Assembly (NCBI GenBank): GCA_963726085.1
Contig: CAVSAR010000008.1
Coordinates: 1-64,000 of the forward strand
Direction of reading: 5' to 3'
DNA length: 64,000 bases
Origin: ZC4RG30 sp963726085
GTDB lineage: Bacteria > Pseudomonadota > Gammaproteobacteria > Steroidobacterales > Steroidobacteraceae
The notes under the pieces are model-generated. The model saw only the letters and a program-made list of their open reading frames with translations, was not told where the DNA came from and made no database searches. The position numbers and the translations under genes were made by a program. The first letter of the stretch is position 1. Each line of letters starts with the position of its first letter. Shown piece by piece: positions 44,943 through 51,371 of this stretch.

Positions 44943-45347
44943 CTAGCTCCGCCCCGCCGGTTCGACTGCCACGATGCCACTATGCTGCGGGAAGTTGTGG
45001 ATATAAATCGCAGTCAGGGGTGAGGTGTGGATACGATCCACGGCCGGCTCGATCGCCTGCTGCTCGCATTTTCGCACGCGGCTGAGCGGCTCCAGTTGCG
45101 GGTGGTCCTCGAATTCCTCGCCGCACACCTGTTCGGCAGCCCGTTGCAGCCGATAATAAATGTGCTGCGCTCCGCCGACGGTATTGGCGTCGAGGTCCCC
45201 CACGCGAACGCTTATTGACGACACCTCGGTGGTCTCTTCAGTCTGGGTTGCGGCATTGGTTATCGGAACTGCCACGACCGCGGCAACCAGCGATGCGGCG
45301 GCGCCCGCCGCTACGGAGCAGACAGTGTTCCTTGCAAGCATGTTCAT
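44943..45347 (-). CDS. UrcA family secreted protein
   Basis: 134 residues. Signal peptide TVCSVAAGAAASLVAAVVAV. The UrcA pattern follows: SISVRVGDLDANTVGGAQHI, YYRLQRAAEQVCGEEF, RVRKCEQQAIEPAVDRIHTS, PLTAIYIH, with two conserved cysteines that probably form a disulfide. The function of UrcA proteins is unknown. The stop is two bases before the PilZ gene, so this is the first gene of a UrcA-PilZ-regulator-kinase operon. Confidence 0.85.
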   Translation of the reverse strand: MNMLARNTVCSVAAGAAASLVAAVVAVPITNAATQTEETTEVSSISVRVGDLDANTVGGAQHIYYRLQRAAEQVCGEEFEDHPQLEPLSRVRKCEQQAIEPAVDRIHTSPLTAIYIHNFPQHSGIVAVEPAGRS

Positions 45348-45443
45348 GAAAGCCTCCTTGAATCACGTGATGCAATTTCCAGTGGTTCAGACTGGAGTCA
45401 CGATTCAAAGGTTCTGCCGCGATTCTGACCGGAACCTTACGAC

Positions 45444-45487
45444 CCAAAAAGAAGCCCGCAGAACCGCAGGAATGCGGTTGCGCGGGC
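45444..45487 (-). terminator. Rho-independent terminator of the peroxidase-porin-flavin operon
   Basis: On the minus strand GCCCGC (45487-45482) pairs with GCGGGC (45459-45454) and AACCGCA (45479-45473) with TGCGGTT (45468-45462) around a TTCC loop, followed by TTCTTTTT. Thirteen stem pairs plus the T run make a strong intrinsic terminator, placed about 125 bases after the DUF4405 stop at 45612. Confidence 0.8.
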
Positions 45488-45611
45488 CAATGTCGCCTAT
45501 GGGCGACGGGGGAGGATCGAGCGACTGGCGGGATCGGGCGCGTCAGTCGTTGGCTGGGGATACTGCGGATGCAACCTGACGCAGACCTGACGTGACGCGC
45601 AAGCTCGGGTT

Positions 45612-46058
45612 TTACTGACGTCCCTTCAGCAGCCGTTGTGCCCGCGCGCCCACCAGATGCGTAGCTGCGGGAACGATCAGCAACAGGCCAAGCAGTTCAT
45701 GGATCGTGGCGTTGATGGACCGTTGCCGGTCCGCGACCAGGAAAAATGCGGCGAATCCGGTGACGATCAGCAGCGGAATGATCGCCAGCAGCCACAGGCC
45801 ACTGCGGCGCTCCAGCCCGCGTCGCCAGGCCTCGCTCACGTGCTCCGCGACAATCCAGCCAAACAGGAACGTGACTGCGACGGCGACGACGCCATGCACG
45901 AGCAGCAGCGGCGGCTGCCAGGGATGCGGCGCACTGCCGAAGTCGGTGGCCACGGCGAAGAAATGGCGCAGCATGAAAATCGCCGCGCCGGTGAGCCAGA
46001 GCACGGCAAATGCCGAGTGGATGGTCACACGCAAAGGCAACGGCGACGTTCGCATCAC
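45612..46058 (-). CDS. DUF4405-like four-helix membrane protein (cytochrome b561-type)
   Basis: 148 residues; the start may be GTG at 46058 or the ATG after it, immediately following the FMN-binding gene stop. Four membrane helices: IHSAFAVLWLTGAAIFMLRH, PLLLVHGVVAVAVTFLFGW, SGLWLLAIIPLLIVTGFAAF and TIHELLGLLLIVPAATHLV. Histidines lie in helices 1, 2 and 4 (IHSAF, VHGVV, IHELLG), positioned to ligate b hemes. Such proteins carry electrons from the quinone pool to periplasmic flavin carriers; the FMN-binding neighbour supports that role. Confidence 0.75.
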   Translation of the reverse strand: MMRTSPLPLRVTIHSAFAVLWLTGAAIFMLRHFFAVATDFGSAPHPWQPPLLLVHGVVAVAVTFLFGWIVAEHVSEAWRRGLERRSGLWLLAIIPLLIVTGFAAFFLVADRQRSINATIHELLGLLLIVPAATHLVGARAQRLLKGRQ

Positions 46059-46628
46059 TCAGCCCACGGCCGCCGGATGGATGACCGTCTGCCACAGGGC
46101 AAGCAGGCGTCGAACTCCCGCGGTAACGTGCTCGGAGGACAGTGTCGCGCCGGCGATGTTCTTTATGTCGGTGCGAAACCGCAGCTCACTGGTGGAGCCG
46201 CGCCCGGCAAACTGGGCCAGCCAGCGCGTGTTGCGAATCTCCCCGCCATGGCTCTCGCGATATTCGAGGATCTCAACTGGGAGCAGCTTGCCGTTGGCGT
46301 CGATACCAACGGCGTAAGTGATGAAGTCATCGCGGCCGATCACTTCATCGACCAGCACGTGCCCAAGCACCGTATCTCCACGTCGCGCCGTCCATGCCAG
46401 CAACCTGCCATGCGGTGCTTGTGGTCCCGCGGCACTGGCAATGGCGGCAAGCTGCTGCGCCGTGGGCGCGATGGGCAGTGAATCAAACCGGTCAGCGGCC
46501 GGAAACAGCAGGCGTTGCGCGGCCTCGCTGGACAGATAGGTCGACGCCATGAGCAGCTGGGCGGGCAATATCGACGCCGCGACGGCAGCCGCAGCCGCCC
46601 AGCCAGGTGGTGATTCAGGTCGCCTCAT
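46059..46628 (-). CDS. Periplasmic FMN-binding domain protein (ApbE substrate)
   Basis: 189 residues. The N-terminal hydrophobic segment (AAAAAVAASILPAQLLMAS) exports or anchors it. The FMN_bind domain contains DFITYAVGIDANGKLLPVEI, EYRESHGGEIRNTRWLAQF and the flavinylation motif in FRTDIKNIAGATLSSEHVTA, where ApbE attaches FMN to the GAT threonine. It follows the porin stop directly (TGAATG) and adjoins the DUF4405 gene. The ApbE gene that would modify it is divergent across the Fur-box-like site at 49.2 kb. Confidence 0.85.
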   Translation of the reverse strand: MRRPESPPGWAAAAAVAASILPAQLLMASTYLSSEAAQRLLFPAADRFDSLPIAPTAQQLAAIASAAGPQAPHGRLLAWTARRGDTVLGHVLVDEVIGRDDFITYAVGIDANGKLLPVEILEYRESHGGEIRNTRWLAQFAGRGSTSELRFRTDIKNIAGATLSSEHVTAGVRRLLALWQTVIHPAAVG

Positions 46629-47933
46629 TCAGAATTGATATCCGATGCCCAGATCGAAGCGGCTGTTGCCGCTGTCCCTCTCGAAATGTTGGTAATCGAG
46701 CTTGAAGACGACACCGGGTGCGATGTCCAGATTGATTCCTGTGCTGAATATTTTCTCGTCGTCCAACGGATCGGGTGTCAGGCCGGGCGCAAGTGTGGCA
46801 TAGGCCGACCCGGTATTCAGCTGTTCATAGCGCGCAAACGGCGAGAGCGTCCAGTTGTTGGCAAGGTTGGCGCGATATGCGGCTTCGACATACCAGCCAA
46901 AGAAGTCTTCGGGGATCAGCGTCGGATTGCCCACCAGTCTTAGATTGACCGCCTGCGTATTGGAGATGTGGCCGCGCGCATACAGGGTCGACAGATCCCA
47001 GTTACCCGGATTCCAGCGGGCATGGGTTTCCCACAAGGTGACGCGGTTGTTATCGAATCCGGGCTGGCCCTGCGCAGCATCTCCGGTGTAAATCGATGCG
47101 CCCAGGCGCAGGCCAGGGATGCCGGTGTAATTCAGCGCTGCGAACTGGGCCAGGTCGTCGGCGGCCGCCAGCGCCATCTCCTGGTGAATCGAACCCAGTG
47201 GCAACTCCTGGCCTTCGGTCGAGGTGGCGTCCCACTTGGAGAGGTTGAATCCGGTGGTGATTCCCACATCCCAGCGCAGGCCACCGGTGGTGTTGCCCTG
47301 CAGGGTGACCCCGCCTTCGCGCCAGGTCGTCGGGATGATCTGGGTCTCCACCGCGTTGCGAAATACACCGTAATAGTGTGTGGGTTCGTGGTTTTCATTG
47401 AGCAGCCCGATGGGCATCAGGAACAATCCGGCCTTCGCGAACATCGAGTCGCTGACCTGGCGTTCGACATAGGCCTGCTCGATTTCCACTTCGCCAGGAT
47501 CTGTCGCAGACGAGACGGCATGCTCGACTTCCACTTCGCCCACCAGCCGCGTCTTCTCGTCAAAGCGGTAGCTCACGCCCAACACGAAGCGCCCGAGGTC
47601 GGCAGTGGTCGCCGATCCATTGTCGATGGGGCGGGAATAATTGAGCTCCCCGTAGCCGGACCACTGCAGTGCCGGAGACTCAATACGCGGACTGGCCGCG
47701 ACGGTGGGCACCACCGCCGCCTGCGGTTTTCCCGACGTTGCGGCCTCCTGCGCCTTGAGCTGTGCCAGTTCGGCCCGCAGGTCGTCCACCTGCGAGGTCA
47801 GCGCATTGAGCTTCGCCTCGACTTCTGCAGTGGTGGCACTTTGTGCTGCCGGTGACGCGGCGAGCGCCGCACAGGCAACAGCGCCCATCGAAAACATAGT
47901 GGGGCGCAAGGTGAACTTGAACGGGGGGCGCAT
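46629..47933 (-). CDS. Porin (OprP/OprO-like, with N-terminal coiled coil)
   Basis: 434 residues. Signal peptide FSMGAVACAALAASPAAQSA. A coiled coil follows (EVEAKLNALTSQVDDLRAEL, AQLKAQEA), as in trimeric phosphate-selective-type porins. The barrel shows LQWSGYGELNYSRPIDNG, GRFVLGVSYRFDEKTRLVGE, FAKAGLFLMPIGLLNENHEP, THYYGVFRNAVET and a C-terminal Phe (RFDLGIGYQF). It lies 9 bases after the di-heme peroxidase gene and ends at the FMN-binding gene start. The permeant is unknown; the Fur-box context suggests iron chelates or reductants. Confidence 0.85.
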   Translation of the reverse strand: MRPPFKFTLRPTMFSMGAVACAALAASPAAQSATTAEVEAKLNALTSQVDDLRAELAQLKAQEAATSGKPQAAVVPTVAASPRIESPALQWSGYGELNYSRPIDNGSATTADLGRFVLGVSYRFDEKTRLVGEVEVEHAVSSATDPGEVEIEQAYVERQVSDSMFAKAGLFLMPIGLLNENHEPTHYYGVFRNAVETQIIPTTWREGGVTLQGNTTGGLRWDVGITTGFNLSKWDATSTEGQELPLGSIHQEMALAAADDLAQFAALNYTGIPGLRLGASIYTGDAAQGQPGFDNNRVTLWETHARWNPGNWDLSTLYARGHISNTQAVNLRLVGNPTLIPEDFFGWYVEAAYRANLANNWTLSPFARYEQLNTGSAYATLAPGLTPDPLDDEKIFSTGINLDIAPGVVFKLDYQHFERDSGNSRFDLGIGYQF

Positions 47934-47942
47934 CGTAGCTCC

Positions 47943-49175
47943 TCAGGGTGTATAGCCATCAGTCAGCGTGTCGAGAAAGGCGATCACGTCGTCGATCTCG
48001 GCAGAGTCCAGTGCCGGCCTGTCTCCAGGGTGGCGGTTGTACGGGACCTCCGTGGTGTTGACGTTGGCCTTGTACATGTCCGGCAGGTCATTGAACTTGA
48101 TGGGCTGGCCGGAGGAATCCGCCGGGTAGAACTCTTGCGGATTGGTGTCGCGGCGCACGTAGAAGCGCAACACGTCGCGCAAGGTATTAAAGCGGCCGTT
48201 GTGGAAATACGGCGCGGTCAGCGCGATGTTGCGCAGGGTCGGCACCTTGAATGCGCCGCACAGGTCTGGCCGTATGGCGATCACATCGGTGCGATCCGGA
48301 CCACAGATACCCAGGTCGAAATAGGTCGGATCCGCATTGGCCGGAATGTCCGGATTGCGCGGCACGCCTAGGTTGTCATAGGTGAAATCGGTGAACAGGG
48401 GAGGTGTCCCGTTGGGACCGCGGCCGCTGGGATGACAACCGGCGCAGTTGCCGCGCGTGGGATCGTTGTACAGGGCCAGGCCGCGCAATTCCGCGTCTGT
48501 CAGCACCGCATGGCCGGCGAGGAACGCGTCGTACTTACTGGTAAAAGGCGCGAAGTCAGCCAGGTCTTCCTGCTGGTATCTTTGCAGCGCCAGCCCCATG
48601 CGATCGAACGCGGCATCGGGCGTGGCGAAAATGTCCGCTCCGAACAGCGCCTGGAACTCGCTGGCGTAGGCCGCGTGCCCGAGCTTCTGGATGACCTCGC
48701 TTACCGTTGCATTGGCCATCTCATGGGGGGCAAGAAAAGGCCGGTGTGCCTGCTGTGCCAGGCTGTCGGCGCGACCATCCCGGTCGAAGCCCCCCGTTGG
48801 GGTGCCTTGGGTGTCGTAGAAGAATGACGGGTTCTGCGCCAGGTAACGCAACGACGGCGTATTTCGAAAGCCGCGCCGGTCCATGGCAATGCCACCCAGC
48901 GGCACGGCCCCGCTGTCGGGTGGCGCGGCATGCCCACTGGCCGGGTCATGGCAGGTCTGGCATGACTCCCGGCCACTGGCCGACAGCGAGGCGTCCTGGA
49001 AGATCTTCTGGCCCAGCTGGGCCACGGCGGACAGCGGGGCCGCCGGCGGGCTCGAGCCGCCGGCCTCCGGTGGGGACTGACTTGTGCCGTCGCAGCCGGC
49101 CAGGCCCAGACAGGCGATAGCCCCGAAAACGCAGGAAATGACATGTTTGGATTGGGTATTCTGGCCGGGCGGCAT
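47943..49175 (-). CDS. Di-heme cytochrome c peroxidase/MauG-family lipoprotein
   Basis: About 410 residues; several upstream Met codons make the exact start uncertain. Lipobox-like CLGLAGCDGTSQ. Two c-type heme motifs are present: ESCQTCHDPASGHAAP and GNCAGCHPSGRGPNG. Family segments include QKIFQDASLSASGRESC, RNTPSLRYLAQNPSFFYDTQ, FKVPTLRNIALTAPYFHNGR and DDVIAFLDTLTDGY at the end. It reduces peroxide or oxidises a protein substrate in the periplasm. It is the first gene of the operon beside the Fur-box-like site, with porin, FMN-binding protein and DUF4405 downstream. Confidence 0.88.
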   Translation of the reverse strand: MPPGQNTQSKHVISCVFGAIACLGLAGCDGTSQSPPEAGGSSPPAAPLSAVAQLGQKIFQDASLSASGRESCQTCHDPASGHAAPPDSGAVPLGGIAMDRRGFRNTPSLRYLAQNPSFFYDTQGTPTGGFDRDGRADSLAQQAHRPFLAPHEMANATVSEVIQKLGHAAYASEFQALFGADIFATPDAAFDRMGLALQRYQQEDLADFAPFTSKYDAFLAGHAVLTDAELRGLALYNDPTRGNCAGCHPSGRGPNGTPPLFTDFTYDNLGVPRNPDIPANADPTYFDLGICGPDRTDVIAIRPDLCGAFKVPTLRNIALTAPYFHNGRFNTLRDVLRFYVRRDTNPQEFYPADSSGQPIKFNDLPDMYKANVNTTEVPYNRHPGDRPALDSAEIDDVIAFLDTLTDGYTP

Positions 49176-49178
49176 AAC

Positions 49179-49197
49179 TGTAATAGTAATCATTCTC
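49179..49197. promoter_or_regulatory. Fur-box-like site between divergent peroxidase and apbE
   Basis: The 19 bases match the Fur consensus GATAATGATAATCATTATC at 14 positions, including the whole core TAATCATT (49187-49194). It sits between the two divergent starts in an AT-rich stretch, so one Fur dimer pair could repress both directions. It is very close to both start codons (within about 10 bases), which makes the exact promoter layout unclear. Confidence 0.65.
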
Positions 49198-49205
49198 AAT
49201 TGCAT

Positions 49206-49976
49206 ATGCACCAAGAAGTACGGGGCCAGCGCTTAAGGCCCCTGATGGGCACCTGGGTAACGATCGAGGCGCAGGCGAGCCAGGCCTCGGACTTGGACAT
49301 TGCCCTCGGGTCGGCCCTGAACGCGGTCGAGCGGGTGGACCGGCTGATGCATCCGACCCGAGACGGCAGTGACCTGGCGCGGATCTCGGGGGCCAATCCG
49401 GGAGAGCCGACCGTGGTGGATCCCTGGACGTTTGCCGTGCTGCGCCAGGCGGCGCAGCTAAACCTCCAGACCGGGGGACTCTTCGACCCCTGCCTGACTA
49501 GGCAGGTCGGGCGCATGTCGGACCTGGTCCTGAGCGAACCGGACATCGTGGTGTGCAAGGCGCCGTCGGCCGTCGACCTGGGCGGAATCGCCAAGGGGTT
49601 TGCAATCGATCGGGCTGTCGAGGCGCTGCTGGCGCACGAGTGCGTCTCCGGGCTGGTTAACGCCGGCGGTGACCTGCGGGTGTTCGGCGCACCACAATCC
49701 ATCCAGTTGCGGACTTCATCGACTGAAGTTCTGCAGGTCGAATTGGTCGACGCCGCACTGGCCGCCAGCGCGCCGCGTAGCAGCGCGTCCCCGTCCGGGC
49801 ACTTGGGCTATTACCTGGGAACCACGGGTGAAACAATCGAAGGCCGGCCGGTTGCCATCGTTGCGCCGCAGGCCATGGTCGCGGACGCGCTGTGCAAGTG
49901 CGTCATGTTTTGCCCGCCCGCCGTGCTCAGCACACTGCTCGAGTGCTACACCGCGCGGCTACTGCACGGCCGGTAG
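49206..49976 (+). CDS. apbE: FAD:protein FMN transferase
   Basis: 256 residues from the ATG at 49206, slightly shorter than most ApbE proteins. Motifs: LRPLMGTWVTIEAQ near the start, SAVDLGGIAKGFAIDRAVEA, CVSGLVNAGGDLRVFG and MVADALCKCVMF. No lipoprotein signal is evident from this start; an upstream start would place the Fur-box-like site in coding DNA. It attaches FMN to threonine in FMN_bind proteins such as the one at 46059-46628. Its last 18 bases overlap the convergent regulator gene. Confidence 0.9.
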   Translation: MHQEVRGQRLRPLMGTWVTIEAQASQASDLDIALGSALNAVERVDRLMHPTRDGSDLARISGANPGEPTVVDPWTFAVLRQAAQLNLQTGGLFDPCLTRQVGRMSDLVLSEPDIVVCKAPSAVDLGGIAKGFAIDRAVEALLAHECVSGLVNAGGDLRVFGAPQSIQLRTSSTEVLQVELVDAALAASAPRSSASPSGHLGYYLGTTGETIEGRPVAIVAPQAMVADALCKCVMFCPPAVLSTLLECYTARLLHGR

Positions 49977-51227
49977 ATTGCGCCACACCTTGTTGGGGTC
50001 TCGCGGGGCCGAGACCACGAGCTTGGCGTCCAGGTCAGTGGTGCCAAACCCATACACTTCGTACAGCGCCTCGAAGGAGCTGGCCGGCTCGGCCTTGGCC
50101 AGTGCGCGCAGGCTGTCGGTACTGGTTGCGATCTCGGCGGCGCGCATCAGTGCGATGTCGCGCGTGCCGGCGATGATGACAATCTGGTTGCCCTTGGTGC
50201 CGGGGAAGCTCGAAATGTAGCCATAGTCGTGATACTTGAGGCGCCCGCGCTCCAGGCCGACATTGCTCACGTATTTCTGGCCAGTGCTGTTGTCCTGCAG
50301 CTCGTCATAGGTGTCGCCGGTGGCAAGGCGCGATCCGGCAAAGACGATTTCATGCAGCGATGCCATGCCGCTGAAGTACCCGATGTAGATCACATGGCCG
50401 GACTTGAGCTGGTCGACCGTCACCTGGGAGGCCATCACCACGTGTACGCGAGGGCTTGCGACGGACAACACCGGCATCAGGTCGCGCAGCGCGTAGGCGC
50501 TTGAAGTGGGCAGGTACGCCAGATTCAGGTCCTGGTACTTGTCAGCAAAGGTCGGGTCGGCTTGGGCCGCGTACTGGAAGTCCATGGGCGAATTGACGTC
50601 GAAGTCGCGAATCAGCCGTTTGACGTTCTGGTTGTCGTCCAGCTCGCCGTAAATATAGTAGTCCCCTACAACGATATAGATGGGCAGCGCGTCATCGAGC
50701 AGCGGCGCCCACAGGGGGCTGCTGCGCACCGCCGCCAGAGGATCTGCCCCGTGGCCGAACCTGAAGGGCACAGCCAGCATCAACAGGTTGGCCAGTAATG
50801 ACAGGGCGAGGGCGGCCCCCACCCAGCGCCTCCACCGGATAGCTGGCTCCCTGGCGGGAACCTGCTCCGGAATCGCCGCTGCGCCCGCGGCCGGCGCCCG
50901 TAAGGCCAGTGCCAGCCGGTATTCCCCGCGCGGCACAACAATGCGTGGATCTTCGTCCCGCCCGGCGCCGGCGTAATACTCATCGAGTCTCTTGCGCAGT
51001 TTGTGAACGTAGACGCGCACCAGGGCATCCTGCGAAACATCAAAATCAGCCCCTCGGCCCAGGGCGTCGATGGCGATGTCGAGCTCTTTGGGGGACTTGG
51101 CCTGCAGCGCACTGTCCACCAGGTAATCGAACAGTCGCTGCGTCTGGCTGGATCTACCCAGAATGCCGCTGGCACGGATGGCTGCGGCCTGGCGAATCAA
51201 ACTGTCGGAGTCTTCGGTGAGAGTCAC
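49959..51227 (-). CDS. Membrane-anchored winged-helix regulator (ToxR-like) with periplasmic domain
   Basis: 422 residues. The N-terminal 105 residues are an OmpR-like winged helix (SQTQRLFDYLVDSALQAKS, LGRGADFDVSQDALVRVYVH, KLRKRLDEYYAGAGR, IVVPRGEYRLAL). One membrane helix follows (WVGAALALSLLANLLMLAV, about 137-155). The C-terminal 260 residues are periplasmic (IYIVVGDYYIYGELDDNQNV, HVIYIGYFSGMASLHEIVF, NQIVIIAGTRDIALMRAAEI). There is no receiver or kinase. It is divergent from a TonB receptor and a tandem direct repeat lies between them, so it probably senses a periplasmic ligand or the loaded receptor and controls that receptor. Confidence 0.8.
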   Translation of the reverse strand: MTLTEDSDSLIRQAAAIRASGILGRSSQTQRLFDYLVDSALQAKSPKELDIAIDALGRGADFDVSQDALVRVYVHKLRKRLDEYYAGAGRDEDPRIVVPRGEYRLALALRAPAAGAAAIPEQVPAREPAIRWRRWVGAALALSLLANLLMLAVPFRFGHGADPLAAVRSSPLWAPLLDDALPIYIVVGDYYIYGELDDNQNVKRLIRDFDVNSPMDFQYAAQADPTFADKYQDLNLAYLPTSSAYALRDLMPVLSVASPRVHVVMASQVTVDQLKSGHVIYIGYFSGMASLHEIVFAGSRLATGDTYDELQDNSTGQKYVSNVGLERGRLKYHDYGYISSFPGTKGNQIVIIAGTRDIALMRAAEIATSTDSLRALAKAEPASSFEALYEVYGFGTTDLDAKLVVSAPRDPNKVWRNLPAVQ

Positions 51228-51273
51228 TGGGCTAGGGGCCTTGAGGGGGCGCAGCTCATCGTACCACGCACCG

Positions 51274-51292
51274 TTAACGTCCTATTAACGTC
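51274..51292. promoter_or_regulatory. Tandem TTAACGTC repeat, 11-bp period
   Basis: TTAACGTC occurs at 51274-51281 and 51285-51292, exactly one helical turn apart, in the 144-base gap between the membrane-anchored winged-helix regulator and the TonB receptor. OmpR/ToxR-type winged helices bind head-to-tail on such repeats, so this is the likely operator of the adjacent regulator. Confidence 0.55.
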
Positions 51293-51320
51293 ACGACTAC
51301 TGTTCTTTACGGGACGGCGG

Positions 51321-51360
51321 TGCTCCTACGGAGCAGCATGCGCCCCCTTATATTCGGGGG
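51321..51360 (+). promoter_or_regulatory. Two hairpins in the TonB-receptor leader
   Basis: TGCTCC-TAC-GGAGCA (51321-51335) and CCCCC...GGGGG (51343-51347 with 51356-51360) form perfect stems directly before the receptor ATG at 51372. The GGGGG arm is the only ribosome-binding-like sequence, 11 bases from the ATG, so the second hairpin would hide it. No T run follows, so it is not a terminator. Confidence 0.45.
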
Positions 51361-51371
51361 TCAGTAAAAAC

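Noticed and set aside
51228..51371. Cobalamin riboswitch before the BtuB-like receptor
   Set aside because: The 144-base leader is too short for the full riboswitch and I see none of its conserved core; only two simple hairpins are present.
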